A DNA stretch of 64,000 bases from Natrinema salifodinae (GTDB lineage Archaea > Halobacteriota > Halobacteria > Halobacteriales > Natrialbaceae), in the NCBI RefSeq assembly GCF_900110455.1, contig NZ_FOIS01000003.1:141491-205490 (forward strand), given 5' to 3'. The notes under the pieces were generated by a model. That model ran no database searches, was not told where the DNA came from, and worked only from the letters and a program-made list of their open reading frames with translations. This document shows positions 52,102 to 61,398 of the stretch, piece after piece. Both the position numbers and the translations under genes were made by a program. Position 1 is the first letter of the stretch; every line of letters starts with the position of its first letter.

Positions 52102-52884
52102 ATGAACGCGTTCGACGAGACGCCGATCAGCCGAAACGGGAAATCGCTCATCCTCGCTCACGACCACGGCCTCGAGCACGGTCCGTCGGCCTTCGAGGGC
52201 GTCGAAGACCGACTCGATCCGGAGACGGTCTTCGAGATGGCGACCCACGACGCCGTCACCGCGCTGGCCGTCCAGAAGGGCCTCGCCGAGACGTATTACC
52301 CTTCCTACGAGGACGACGTATCGCTCCTGGCGAAGTGCAACGGGACCTCGAGCCTCTGGGAGGGCGAACCCTACTCGCCACAGACCTGGTCCGTCGAGAG
52401 CGCCGTCGAGACTGGCGCCGACGCGATCGGGTACACCGTCTATCCGGGCACGAACCGCGAGCCCGAGATGTTCGAGGAGTTCCGCGCGGTGCAAGAGCGA
52501 GCGCGCGACCACGATCTCCCCGTAGCCATGTGGTCGTATCCGCGCGGCCAGGCGATCAAGGAACACCGCAGCCCCGAGGTCATCGCCTACGCGGCCCGGA
52601 TCGGGCTCGAGCTAGGCGCCGACATCGCGAAGGTGAAGTACCCGCGCAGTCCCGAGGCGCTCGCGCACGCGGTCGACGCGGCCGGCGACGTCCGGGTCGT
52701 TCTGAGCGGCGGCTCGAAGACGAGCGACTACGAATTCCTCTCGATGGTCGAGGCCGCGATGGACGCCGGCGCGGGCGGACTCGCCGTCGGGCGGAACGTC
52801 TGGCAACGAGAGAATCCCGAACGGATCCTCGACGCCCTCGAGCGGGTGATCTTCGAGGGCGCGTCGGCCGACGGCGCACTATGA
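52102..52884 (+). CDS. fba: Fructose-1,6-bisphosphate aldolase, class I archaeal (DhnA) type
   Basis: A 260-residue Schiff-base aldolase interconverting fructose-1,6-bisphosphate with dihydroxyacetone phosphate and glyceraldehyde-3-phosphate. Family marks are LILAHDHGLEHGP (about 16-28), YTVYPGT near 115 and the active Lys in DIAKVKYP (about 175-182), with VVLSGGSK near 200. It is translationally coupled by a 4-nt overlap to the fructose-1,6-bisphosphatase gene and converges with the fructose PTS, so it serves both fructose catabolism and gluconeogenesis. Confidence 0.95.
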   Translation: MNAFDETPISRNGKSLILAHDHGLEHGPSAFEGVEDRLDPETVFEMATHDAVTALAVQKGLAETYYPSYEDDVSLLAKCNGTSSLWEGEPYSPQTWSVESAVETGADAIGYTVYPGTNREPEMFEEFRAVQERARDHDLPVAMWSYPRGQAIKEHRSPEVIAYAARIGLELGADIAKVKYPRSPEALAHAVDAAGDVRVVLSGGSKTSDYEFLSMVEAAMDAGAGGLAVGRNVWQRENPERILDALERVIFEGASADGAL

Positions 52885-53882
52885 CAGCGGCCGATGCGGA
52901 CGCCGATCACGAGCCGATTTTAGACGCGGTCGCAACAGTTGCCGCCGACGTACCCGCCGAACTTCCGCGTCTGCGCGGCCACCGCGGCGCCGCTACCGCC
53001 ACCGCCGCCGTTGCCGGTGACGACGGCCAGGCGACCGACGAACGCAACCCGACCGGCGACGATCAGTCGGCGGCCGACCGGTGGCTCGACGACCGGTTTC
53101 GCGAGGCGCTCGCGCCGCTCGAGGCCGTCGGCGCCTACGCGAGCGAGGAGCGCGCCGACGTGCTCGACTGCGGACGTGGAGGCGGAGACGAGGGCGGATA
53201 CGGCGTCGCCATCGATCCGCTCGACGGTTCCGACAACCTCGCCGCGAACGGTCCGATCGGGACGGTTCTGGGAATTTACGACGCGCCCCTGCCGGCTCGC
53301 GGTACCGACCTCGTCGCGAGCGCGATCGTGATCTTTGGGCCGACCGTCACGATGACCGTCGCGGCCGACGGCGACGTCGTTCGGTACCGAGTCGACGAGG
53401 ACGAGGGCGAGCGGACCGACCCCCGCCGGGTCTCCCTCGCGAGCGAGCGGGCCGCGGACGGCGCTGACAACGGCGACGAGATCGACGGCGTCTGCGGGTA
53501 TTCCGGCCGCCGCGAAGATCTATCGCCGGCACTCCTCGGGCTCGTCGACGCGTTCCGCGCCGAGCGGCGGCTACGGTACTGCGGCGCAGCCGTCGCCGAT
53601 GTCGTGACACTCCTCGAACACGGTGGCGTGCTGTGCTATCCGCGCACCGATCGCCGACCGGACGGCGTCTTGCGCCTGCAGTACGAGGCGAATCCGATCG
53701 CACACATCGTCGAGACCGCCGGCGGGCGGGCGATCGGCGACACCGGAACCGAAACGGACGCCGACACGGAACCGGGCCGACTCCGACAGCTGGACCCAAC
53801 CGCACTGCACGAACGCGTGCCGGTCTTCGTCGGCTCTCCGGAGCCGATCGCTCGGGTGGAGTCGAGCCTCGGGAGTGAGTAA
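52881..53882 (+). CDS. fbp: Fructose-1,6-bisphosphatase (FBPase/IMPase superfamily)
   Basis: A 333-residue metal-dependent sugar phosphatase, the gluconeogenic step after aldolase. The metal site is visible as SEER (about 90) and IDPLDGSDNLAANGPIG (about 112-128; DPLDGS is diagnostic), with a C-terminal QYEANPIAHIVETAGG (about 283-298; EANP-type motif). A disordered acidic/Thr stretch lies near 45-65. Its start overlaps the fba stop (ATGA), so aldolase and phosphatase are made together. Confidence 0.93.
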   Translation: MTAADADADHEPILDAVATVAADVPAELPRLRGHRGAATATAAVAGDDGQATDERNPTGDDQSAADRWLDDRFREALAPLEAVGAYASEERADVLDCGRGGGDEGGYGVAIDPLDGSDNLAANGPIGTVLGIYDAPLPARGTDLVASAIVIFGPTVTMTVAADGDVVRYRVDEDEGERTDPRRVSLASERAADGADNGDEIDGVCGYSGRREDLSPALLGLVDAFRAERRLRYCGAAVADVVTLLEHGGVLCYPRTDRRPDGVLRLQYEANPIAHIVETAGGRAIGDTGTETDADTEPGRLRQLDPTALHERVPVFVGSPEPIARVESSLGSE

Positions 53883-53986
53883 CGAGTACACCTTCGATTT
53901 CTGAACCTGGATTTCGATATCAGGCGAGTCGCTCGCGACTACGGGCGCGAGCGAACGGATCCAACAAGTCGAACGAATCGATTGCG

Positions 53987-54466
53987 TTAGGAGAGCAGCC
54001 GCTTGAGCCGGGCGAACAGTCCTTTCGAGGGGTCCCCGCCGCGTTTTACGGACTCGCTCGCGTTCTCGACGTTGCCGCCGGTGTCGGCGGCGTCGGCACC
54101 GGCTTCCGCCCCCGGCTCGTTTCGGGCCGTCGCCTGGTCGTCGGTCGCCGCCGTCGCAGCGCCGTCGGCTGCTTCGATCGCCCGCTCCAGCAGCCCTTCG
54201 GCGTCGTTGACGGCCTCTTTCACCGGCGCGTCGACGATCGGCTTGTCCGCGAAGCGGTCCTGGCTCACCGAGGTGTCCGCGGCGATGATGACTGCGTCGG
54301 CCGCCCCGATGGCCTCGCTCGAGAGTTCGTTCTCCTGGCCCATAGCGCCCTGGACCTCGACGTCGATCTCGTGGCCGTTCGCCTGCGCCGTCTGCTCTAA
54401 GTTCTCAGCCGCCATCTGGCTGTGTGCGATACCGGTCGGACAGGACGTGACTGCGACGAATTTCAT
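53987..54466 (-). CDS. ptfB: PTS fructose-specific IIB component
   Basis: A 159-residue phosphocarrier. The phosphocysteine loop is Cys9 in VTSCPTGIAHSQMAAENL (key residues CPTGIAH). The fold ends near residue 105, and an unusual, low-complexity extension to 159 ends in a basic GLFARLKRLLS tail. It accepts phosphate from the IIA protein and passes it to fructose during transport by PtfC. I chose the ATG at 54466, which overlaps the ptsI stop by 4 nt; the longer frame is an artefact. It converges on fbp. Confidence 0.94.
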   Translation of the reverse strand: MKFVAVTSCPTGIAHSQMAAENLEQTAQANGHEIDVEVQGAMGQENELSSEAIGAADAVIIAADTSVSQDRFADKPIVDAPVKEAVNDAEGLLERAIEAADGAATAATDDQATARNEPGAEAGADAADTGGNVENASESVKRGGDPSKGLFARLKRLLS

Positions 54467-56280
54467 GGTGTTTCGGAGTCGGAATCTGGGTCTGCGTCTG
54501 AATCTGAATCTGGATTTGAATCGCGGCTGTGACTGCGGTCGCGCTTCGCTACGCGGTCCCGGACGGCGGCGCTTGCGGCCGCGTCCGTCGCGTCGTCGGC
54601 GAGCGTCTCGGCGGCCGCGGTCTCGACCGCCGCGATATTCGCCTTTACGTCGGGGATCGTCACGGCGCTCATGCTGAGTTCGTCGAGCCCGAGCCCCACG
54701 AGCAGGTCGGTCAGGTCGGGATCGCCGGCCATCTCGCCGCACATGCCGACCCACGCGTCGCCCGCCTGGCCGGCCGCGACGGTGCGCTCGATCGCCCGGA
54801 GCACGGCCGGCTCGCAGGGGTCGTGCAGCTCAGCGACGCGGTCGTTCTCCCGGGCCGCGGCCATCACGTACTGGGTGAGGTCGTTCGTCCCGATGCTGAG
54901 GAAGTCGACACGCTCGGCGAGCGCCTCAGCGGTCAGCGCCGCGCTCGGCGTCTCGATCATCACGCCAAGCTCCGGCACCTCGTGGTCGAGCCCCTCGGAC
55001 GCGAGGTCGTCGGCGACCGACGCCACGGTCTCTAGGGCGGCCTCGAGCTCCGACACCGTCGCGACCATCGGGAACATCACCGAGAGCGTCCCCGGCTCGG
55101 CCGCGTTCGCTCGGAGCAGCGCCCGCAGCTGCGTCTCGAAGAGGTCGGCGTCGGGACCGAGCGACCGCCGGATCCCCCGTTCGCCGAGGAACGGGTTCTC
55201 CGGGTCGGGCATGTCGAGGTACGGAATCGGCTTGTCGCCGCCGACGTCGAGCGTCCGGACGACGACCCGTCCCTCGGGGAAGGCCGCGAGCGCCTCGCGG
55301 TAGGCCTCGATCTGTTCGGCCTCGTCCGGCGGCGACTCCCGATCGAGGAAGAGGAATTCGGTCCGGAAGAGCCCGATCCCGTCGGCGCCCTGTCGGATGG
55401 CGCCCTCGAGCTCCGCGAGGGTGCCGACGTTGGCGGCCACCTCGATCGGCTCCCCGTCGGCCGTGGTCACCCGCTCCTCGCGGACCTCGACGCCCCGACC
55501 TGCGTTCGCGCGTTCGCGCTGGTCGGCGGTCGGATCGACGGTGACCGCGCCGGCGTCGCCGTCGACGAACACGGGCTCGTCGTCTGCGATCTCTTCGAGG
55601 TCGTCGCCGACGCCGACGACGGCGGGCAGTCCGATCGAGCGGGCGAAGATCGCCGCGTGGGAGGTCCGCCCGCCCAGTTTCGTCGCGAAGCCGGCCACGC
55701 GATCGGGATCCAACTGGGCGGTGTCGCTCGGCGTGAGCCGCTCGGCGAGCAGGACCGTGCCATCCGGCAGCGAGGAGAGGTCAACGCGGTCGCCGTCCGT
55801 GAGCAGCCGCACCAGGCGGTCCCGGACGTCGCGGAGGTCGTCCGCGCGCTCGGCCATCCGCCCGTCCATGCCTTCGAACTGCGAAATGGGGTCCTCGAAG
55901 GCGCGACGCACCGCATGGGCCGCGGGAAGGCCCTCATCGATCGCCGCCTCGACCCCGTCGATGATCTGGGGATCGTCGAGGAACTGTCGGTGGGCGTCGA
56001 ACACCGCGGCCTCCTCCTCGCCGACGCGCTCGGCGGTCCGCTCGCGTTCGCGCTCGAGTTCGGTTGTCGCGCGCTCGCGCGCATCTTCGAACCGCTCGCG
56101 CTCGGCGTCCGGATCGACTGTCTCGGGCGCGGGCGGGTCGTCGAGGCTCGCGTCCGCGCCGGGGTCGTACCAGGCGGCGGTGCCGACGCCGGCGAGCGGG
56201 CTTACGCCGGTGCCGTCGTAGGTGATCGACGCGGCCTCGGCGTCGGGATCGGGGTCGCGGTCGGTGGTGGATTCGGACAT
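54463..56280 (-). CDS. ptsI: PTS enzyme I (phosphoenolpyruvate-protein phosphotransferase)
   Basis: A 605-residue enzyme starting the PTS phosphorelay: it takes phosphate from PEP onto His208 (GGRTSHAAIFARS) and passes it to HPr. The C-terminal PEP-binding domain has LSIGTNDLTQYVMA and the catalytic Cys in VGMCGEMAGD. The N-terminal about 55 residues are acidic and longer than in bacteria, and an acidic Asp-Ser-rich tail ends the protein. Both ends look like haloarchaeal additions. Confidence 0.95.
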   Translation of the reverse strand: MSESTTDRDPDPDAEAASITYDGTGVSPLAGVGTAAWYDPGADASLDDPPAPETVDPDAERERFEDARERATTELERERERTAERVGEEEAAVFDAHRQFLDDPQIIDGVEAAIDEGLPAAHAVRRAFEDPISQFEGMDGRMAERADDLRDVRDRLVRLLTDGDRVDLSSLPDGTVLLAERLTPSDTAQLDPDRVAGFATKLGGRTSHAAIFARSIGLPAVVGVGDDLEEIADDEPVFVDGDAGAVTVDPTADQRERANAGRGVEVREERVTTADGEPIEVAANVGTLAELEGAIRQGADGIGLFRTEFLFLDRESPPDEAEQIEAYREALAAFPEGRVVVRTLDVGGDKPIPYLDMPDPENPFLGERGIRRSLGPDADLFETQLRALLRANAAEPGTLSVMFPMVATVSELEAALETVASVADDLASEGLDHEVPELGVMIETPSAALTAEALAERVDFLSIGTNDLTQYVMAAARENDRVAELHDPCEPAVLRAIERTVAAGQAGDAWVGMCGEMAGDPDLTDLLVGLGLDELSMSAVTIPDVKANIAAVETAAAETLADDATDAAASAAVRDRVAKRDRSHSRDSNPDSDSDADPDSDSETP

Positions 56281-56307
56281 GGTATGGATTCGAGTCCGGC
56301 GTCGTGT

Positions 56308-56580
56308 TCAGGGCTCGACTTCCCCTTCCGGGGTCGAGAGGACCGCCTCGAGTTCGTCGAGCACCGTGTCGGCGTCGTCGCCCTCGGCGATGAGCCGTAC
56401 GTCGTCGCCGCTGGCGACGCCGAGACTGGTGACGGCGAGCATGCTCGCCGCGTCGACCGGCTCGCCGTCGGCGGGAGCGACCCGCACGTCGGCGTCGAAT
56501 TCGGTCGCGGTCTCGACGAACGTCGCGGCCGGTCGCGCGTGGAGCCCGTCTTCGGGCACCACGGTGACGGTACGCTCCAT
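56308..56580 (-). CDS. ptsH: PTS phosphocarrier protein HPr
   Basis: A 90-residue HPr. The phospho-acceptor is His14 in DGLHARPAATF. The Ser46-type regulatory region reads DAASMLAVTSLGV, so a Ser is present but whether a kinase acts here is unknown. It carries phosphate between enzyme I and the IIA protein, and its start codon overlaps the stop of ptfA. Confidence 0.94.
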   Translation of the reverse strand: MERTVTVVPEDGLHARPAATFVETATEFDADVRVAPADGEPVDAASMLAVTSLGVASGDDVRLIAEGDDADTVLDELEAVLSTPEGEVEP

Positions 56581-57050
56581 TAGTCGATCGCCTCCGTGAT
56601 CGTCTCTCGGATCGCGTCCTTCGACTCGGCCTCGTGGAGCCGTTCGCGGACGTCGTCGTGCATCAGGGCCCGCGAGAGCGAACTCAGCAGTTCGAGGTGA
56701 TCCTCGCCGCCGTCGGCGGGGACGAGCAGCATGAACAGGAGCGTCGCCGGCTCGCCGTCCATGGCGTCGAAGTCGACGCCTGCCGACGAGCGCGCGAAGA
56801 CGATCGTCGGCTCCGAGACGGCGTCGGTCTTGGCGTGGGGAATGCCGATCCCCTTACCGACGCCGGTCGTCGTCTCCTCCTCGCGGGCCAGCAGCGCTTC
56901 CAGCGCGGCCTGGCGGTCTGTAACTCGGCCGGCCTCGACCGCCCGGTCGAGAAGGAACTCGATACTGGCCTCCTTGTCGGCCGGCGGTTCCTCGAGCGCG
57001 ATCAGGTTGGGCGTCAGTACGGTGTCGATCGTGGGTTCGGTCACAGTCAT
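56580..57050 (-). CDS. ptfA: PTS fructose-specific IIA component
   Basis: A 156-residue IIA protein of the mannitol/fructose type. The active His72 is in GIGIPHAKTDAV, and the rest follows the family (SAGVDFDAMDG, LFMLLVPAD, LLSSLSRAL). It receives phosphate from HPr and passes it to PtfB. ptfA ends on the nucleotide that begins ptsH, giving tight coupling. Confidence 0.94.
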   Translation of the reverse strand: MTVTEPTIDTVLTPNLIALEEPPADKEASIEFLLDRAVEAGRVTDRQAALEALLAREEETTTGVGKGIGIPHAKTDAVSEPTIVFARSSAGVDFDAMDGEPATLLFMLLVPADGGEDHLELLSSLSRALMHDDVRERLHEAESKDAIRETITEAID

Positions 57051-57074
57051 CGGTCGGTTTTCGGGATGGGGTTA

Positions 57075-58244
57075 TTAGTTGCTCGTCTGTGCTGGTTCGG
57101 CGCCGGCGACGCGCTCGTGGTAGTCGGGCTTGATCAGCGTCGCGGTCGTCGCGGTAATCGTCGTGCCGAGCGCGAGACAGCCCAGGAACAGCAGGAAGCT
57201 GTTCGAGAGGAACATGACGAAGACGCCGCCGTGCGGTGCGGGCATCGTCACGCCCAGCCAGAGCGCGACGGCGCCGGCCGTCGCGCTTCCCAGGATAGCC
57301 GACGGGATGACCCGGAGCGGATCGGCGGCGGCGTAGGGAATAGCGCCCTCGGTGACGAAGGAGAGCCCGAGCGGCACGGCCGCTTTCGCGTTCTCGTACA
57401 TTTCGGCGGCGTACTTCTGGGGCGCGATGAAGTTCGAGAGCGCGAGTCCGAGCGGCGGCACCATCCCGCCGAGCATCACGGCGGCCATCGGCGCGAAGAT
57501 CTGGTCCGCGACGAGGACGGTTCCGAACACGTACGCGACCTTGTTGATCGGGCCGCCCATGTCGACCGCCATCATTCCGCCGAGGATCGCGCCGAGCAAG
57601 ACGGCGTTCGTCCCCTCCATGCCGCGCAGCGTTGTCGTCAACGCGTCGTCGACGATCGCGATCGGCACACCGAGGCCGAAGATGACGATCGGCGCGAGAA
57701 ACAGCGTCGTGACCACGGGGATCACGAGAATCGGCATCATCGGCTGGACCGCCGACGGCACCGACCGCCCCTTCAGCCACCGCGCGACGTAGCCGGCGAG
57801 CAGCCCGGCGACGATCGCGCCCAGGAAGCCGGCAACCGCGCCGTCGGCGTCGAAGCCGATAACTTGGCCGGCGGCCGCGATGATCGCCTCCTGTTGAATC
57901 GCCCACGAGAGGAGAAACCCGGGCGCGAGCCCGGGCTTGTCCGCGATCGCGTAGGCGATGTAACCCCCGAGGATGGGGATCATGATCGTCAGCCCGAGGT
58001 CGCCGATCTGGGCGAGGTACCAGGCGAACGTCCCGGTGTCCTCGAAGACCGTCCTGGTGCTCGTCCCCGCCCCGGGCGTCGGAATCCCGAAGATCGTCTC
58101 CGGAAGCGAAGCGAGCATAAACGCGAGTGCCAGGCAGATCCCGCCGATCGTCACGAACGGGATCATGAACGACACGCCCGTCATCAGATCCTCCTTCACC
58201 GACGTGAGGTGTGCGCGAAGTCTGGGTGATACCCTATCGCTCAT
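57075..58244 (-). CDS. ptfC: PTS fructose-specific IIC permease
   Basis: A 389-residue permease with about 8-10 transmembrane helices, the membrane channel that couples fructose entry to phosphorylation at C1. Family marks include GSIMIPFVTIGGICLAL-like sequence near 25-40, GFLGAIVAGLLAGYVARWLKG near 135 and PALPHGGVFV-like MPAPHGGVFVMFL near 340. Only the C domain is present, and IIA and IIB are separate proteins. It is the first gene of its own transcript, after a 195-bp gap from pfkB with dyads near 58257-58276. Confidence 0.93.
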   Translation of the reverse strand: MSDRVSPRLRAHLTSVKEDLMTGVSFMIPFVTIGGICLALAFMLASLPETIFGIPTPGAGTSTRTVFEDTGTFAWYLAQIGDLGLTIMIPILGGYIAYAIADKPGLAPGFLLSWAIQQEAIIAAAGQVIGFDADGAVAGFLGAIVAGLLAGYVARWLKGRSVPSAVQPMMPILVIPVVTTLFLAPIVIFGLGVPIAIVDDALTTTLRGMEGTNAVLLGAILGGMMAVDMGGPINKVAYVFGTVLVADQIFAPMAAVMLGGMVPPLGLALSNFIAPQKYAAEMYENAKAAVPLGLSFVTEGAIPYAAADPLRVIPSAILGSATAGAVALWLGVTMPAPHGGVFVMFLSNSFLLFLGCLALGTTITATTATLIKPDYHERVAGAEPAQTSN

Positions 58245-58256
58245 TATTATCTAGCA

Positions 58257-58276
58257 CGCTATAGCGAAACGTTCGC
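58257..58276 (-). promoter_or_regulatory. Overlapping dyads in the ptfC promoter (operator candidate)
   Basis: The palindrome CGCTATAGCG (58257-58266) adjoins and overlaps GCGAA-ACG-TTCGC (58264-58276), 13-32 nt before the ptfC ATG. An AAACTATTTTGC element (58286-58297) could be the TATA box. The nearby GlpR repressor is the obvious candidate to bind here. Confidence 0.4.
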
Positions 58277-58439
58277 ATTTTGTTGGCAAAATAGTTTCGA
58301 GTATGTTCGTTTTCGTCCGTTATGTCTCGATAACTAGTTCAGAGGCGTCGAACTCGCAGCGTCGAGCGGGACGACCGAGTCGCTGTTCGATGGATCCACC
58401 ATCGCTCGCTCCGACCGGGGTCGAATTCACGACTACCGA

Positions 58440-59348
58440 TCAGTACGTCGAAACGGCGATCGCGTCCCGCTCGTCGCGAACGTCGGCCAGCGGCGGGACC
58501 TGCGTCCCGGAAACGGAGACGACGTGCGACGAGACGGCGACGCCCGATCGGAGCTCCTGGGCGGCCGATTCGCCGCGCGCACGCGCCGCGAGGACGCCGG
58601 CCAGCAGGGAGTCGCCGGCGCCGACGGTGTCGACCACGTCGACGTCCCTCGCGGGCGCGTGCAGGTGTCGCTCCGGCGTCGCCATCACGGCACCCTCGTC
58701 ACCGAGCGAGGCGATGACTCGCGCGAAGCCGTCCGCCCGAAGCGTCTCGGCGGCCGCGAGCGCGTCTTCTACCCCGCCGATCTCCGTTCCCGTCGCCGCT
58801 GCAAGCTCCGCGAGGTTCGGTTTGCAGAGCGCGTACTCTCCCTCGAGGGCCGAGAGCGTCGCGCCGCCGACGTCCACGACCGTCTCCCAGGGCCCGGCGT
58901 CGGCGAGCCGATCGATTGCATCGGGGCCGACGCCCTTCGGGCGACTCCCGGCGATGACCACCGTCTCGGGGTCGTACTCGCGCAGCCGGTCACAGACCGT
59001 TTCGATCGCAACCCCCGAGACCCGCGGGCCGTTCTGGTTGATCTTGTACTCGCCATCGGTCGTGAGAACGGTCGTGTTCAACCGGGTCTCCCCTTCGATC
59101 TCGACGAAATCGGTCGCGATCCCGGCCGTCGACAGTTCGTTCCGGAGGAACCGGCCGAGCCGACCGCCGGCCAGGCCGGTCGCGACGGTGTCGACGCCGA
59201 GCGCCGCCAGGTACTTCGAGACGTTGATCCCCTTACCGCCGGCGTCGTAGCGGTACTCGTCGGCGCGCGCGACCGCACCGTCCGCGAGTGCGCCGGACAA
59301 CTCGACCGTGTAGTCGACGGCCGGGTTGAGCGTGACGCTAGCGATCAT
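58440..59348 (-). CDS. pfkB: 1-phosphofructokinase (PfkB/ribokinase family)
   Basis: A 302-residue sugar kinase that converts fructose-1-phosphate from the PTS into fructose-1,6-bisphosphate. It begins with VTLNPAVDYTVEL and has GGKGINVSKYLAALG (about 38-52), a KINQNGPRVSG substrate loop near 120 and the catalytic anion-hole DTVGAGDSLLAGV (about 247-259; Asp of GAGDS). It overlaps the glpR stop by 11 nt, so repressor and kinase are coupled. Confidence 0.95.
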   Translation of the reverse strand: MIASVTLNPAVDYTVELSGALADGAVARADEYRYDAGGKGINVSKYLAALGVDTVATGLAGGRLGRFLRNELSTAGIATDFVEIEGETRLNTTVLTTDGEYKINQNGPRVSGVAIETVCDRLREYDPETVVIAGSRPKGVGPDAIDRLADAGPWETVVDVGGATLSALEGEYALCKPNLAELAAATGTEIGGVEDALAAAETLRADGFARVIASLGDEGAVMATPERHLHAPARDVDVVDTVGAGDSLLAGVLAARARGESAAQELRSGVAVSSHVVSVSGTQVPPLADVRDERDAIAVSTY

Positions 59349-60111
59349 TCGGGCCCTCCACGCCGACGGTCACGTCGGCCGCCGCGCACGTCTCGGCGAG
59401 TTCGCCGGTCGGGTCGTCGTCGGTCACCAGCACGTCGACGTCTTCGAGGGTGGCAAACCGGGCGAAGCTCCGCTCGCCGAACTTGGTTTCGTCGGCGACG
59501 AGCACGACGCGCTCGGAGCTCTCGACCATGAGCTGTTTCATGCGCGCTTCGTCCTCGTTGGGGGTCGTCAGGCTCCCGTCGTCGGCGAGGGCGTTCGTCC
59601 CGAGAAAGAGGAGATCGAAGTTCGTCCGCTCCATGAACGCCTCCGCGCTCGGGCCGACGAGCGCCCGCGTCCGATGGCGGAGCGTCCCGCCGGTGAGCTT
59701 CACGTCGGTCGTCTCCTTCCCGAGTTCGAGCGCGAGCAGCGGGGAGTTGGTCACCGGAATGAAGGAGATGTCCGTCGGCACCTGCATCGCGACCTGCATC
59801 GTGGTCGTCCCCGAATCGAAGAAGACGACCTGGCCGTCGTGGATCTCCGTGACCGCCCGCGAGCCGATCGCGGCCTTCGCCTCCAGGTTCTGGACCTCCT
59901 TCTGGCCGTAGGTCTGCTCGCGGCCGACCGCCGTTACCGGTACGGCCCCGCCGTGGGACCGCTCGATCAGTCGGTCCTCCTCCAACTCGTCGAGATCGCG
60001 CCGGATCGTCGCCTTCGACACGTCGAGCTCGTCGGCCAGCGCGTCGACCGAGCAGCCGTCCCGGTCCGAGACGAGTTCGACGATCTTCCGCTTCCGCTGT
60101 TCGGGTAACAT
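59338..60111 (-). CDS. glpR: DeoR-family regulator GlpR
   Basis: A 257-residue repressor. The N-terminal winged HTH (EQRKRKIVELVSD..., with VDALADELDVSKATIRRDL at about 24-42) is the DeoR signature. The sugar-phosphate-binding domain has VFFDSGTTTMQVAM (about 93-106) and LFLGTNALADDGSLT. In other haloarchaea GlpR represses fructose and glycerol catabolic genes. Here it leads the glpR-pfkB pair. I chose the ATG at 60111 because residues before it lie outside the family and the TATA-like AATAAAA is at 60148-60154. Confidence 0.93.
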   Translation of the reverse strand: MLPEQRKRKIVELVSDRDGCSVDALADELDVSKATIRRDLDELEEDRLIERSHGGAVPVTAVGREQTYGQKEVQNLEAKAAIGSRAVTEIHDGQVVFFDSGTTTMQVAMQVPTDISFIPVTNSPLLALELGKETTDVKLTGGTLRHRTRALVGPSAEAFMERTNFDLLFLGTNALADDGSLTTPNEDEARMKQLMVESSERVVLVADETKFGERSFARFATLEDVDVLVTDDDPTGELAETCAAADVTVGVEGPNDR

Positions 60112-60147
60112 GAGGATCGTCTTCGATACCGTCTGTGGTCTGCACGG

Positions 60148-60154
60148 TTTTATT
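60148..60154 (-). promoter_or_regulatory. Candidate glpR-pfkB TATA box
   Basis: On the minus strand AATAAAA lies about 40 nt before the glpR ATG, the right spacing for a short leader. Confidence 0.45.
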
Positions 60155-60309
60155 TGTTTGTGCTGATTTATGCGATCGTTTCTGATTGCATACAACGATA
60201 GAGGGGCGGATCGCGTTCGCCTGACGACTGCGAGGAGGCGAACTGGGGGAAAACTGACGGCGAACGAAAACGAAAACGGCCGGAGCCAGTGTCGGACAGC
60301 GGGTCCGGG

Positions 60310-61290
60310 TTACAACCGATCGATGATCGCTTCCGTCACGTCCTCGGTCGAGGCGCCGCCACCCAGATCGGGCGTGCGCGGCCCGTCGGCGAGCGTCGCT
60401 TCGACGGCCTCGTTGACGGCCGCCGCCTGGTCGTCGTAGCCGAGATACTCGAGGAGCATGGCCGCGGAGACGATCGTCGCGGCCGGGTTCGCGACGCCCT
60501 CGCCGGCGATGTCGGGCGCGGTGCCGTGGACCGGCTCGAAGAGGGCGCGCTCGGGGCCGATGTTGGCCGAGGGGAGCAGACCGAGCCCGCCGACGAGGCC
60601 GGCGGCCAGGTCCGAGAGCACGTCACCGGCTAGGTTCGGACAGACGACGACGTCGAACTGCGTCGGGTCGAGACAGACCCGCGTCGCGAAGGCGTCCATC
60701 AGCACCTCGTCGGTCTCGACACCGTTCTCGTCAGCGACGTCGCGGACCGTATCGCGGAAGAGGCCGTCCGTTTCGCGCATCACGTTGGCCTTGTGAGCGA
60801 CGGTGAAGCCGTCGTGCTCGTCGCCCGAGACGTAGTCGCAGGCGAACTCGGCGAGTCGCTCCGAGGCCGACTCCGTGACGACGCGGGTCAGCGTCGAGAC
60901 GTCCTGAGTCAGGCGATCCTCGTGGCCCGCGTAGACGCCCTCCGTGTTCTCACGGAGGAAGACCAGGTCCGTCTCGGGGCGGACGGCGTCGACGCCGGGG
61001 TACGCCTTCGCGGGACGGACGTTGACGAACGAATCGACCGCGCCGCGCAGCGGGAGGATGACGTCCGCCGCGGTGTCGCCGGCCGCGCCGAACAACGTCG
61101 CGTCGGCCGACGCCGCCAGGTCGTAGGTCTCCTGCGGGAGTGCCTCGCCGGTCTCCGCTTTGACCGCGTCGCCGGCTTCGGCCTCGGCGAACTCGAAGTC
61201 GATGTCGAGCGATTCGAGAACCTCCACAGCGGCGGGCGTCACTTCCTGCCCAATCCCGTCGCCCGGGATAACGGCGATCTCGTGAGTCAT
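60310..61290 (-). CDS. leuB: 3-isopropylmalate dehydrogenase
   Basis: A 326-residue NAD-dependent oxidative decarboxylase of leucine biosynthesis. It has [11 protein letters not shown] at the start, the [11 protein letters not shown] phosphorylation-loop region (about 113-123), [11 protein letters not shown] (about 166-176) and [17 protein letters not shown] (about 219-235) with HGTAPDIAG near 255. Last gene of the leuC-leuD-leuB series, separated from leuD by 108 bp. Confidence 0.94.
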   Translation of the reverse strand: MTHEIAVIPGDGIGQEVTPAAVEVLESLDIDFEFAEAEAGDAVKAETGEALPQETYDLAASADATLFGAAGDTAADVILPLRGAVDSFVNVRPAKAYPGVDAVRPETDLVFLRENTEGVYAGHEDRLTQDVSTLTRVVTESASERLAEFACDYVSGDEHDGFTVAHKANVMRETDGLFRDTVRDVADENGVETDEVLMDAFATRVCLDPTQFDVVVCPNLAGDVLSDLAAGLVGGLGLLPSANIGPERALFEPVHGTAPDIAGEGVANPAATIVSAAMLLEYLGYDDQAAAVNEAVEATLADGPRTPDLGGGASTEDVTEAIIDRL

Positions 61291-61398
61291 ACCCTACCAT
61301 CTCGCGGCGGCCAAAAAGAGAGTGTCGATACAGCTGTCAGAACGGCGGTTCGCGTCGAAAACGACTGGACCGCCGAGTCGAGGGAGTCCGTCGGTCGG

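Noticed and set aside
51871-52566. N-terminal extension of the alpha/beta hydrolase frame
   Set aside because: It runs through the promoter and antisense into fba; the hydrolase fold begins after the ATG at 51870.
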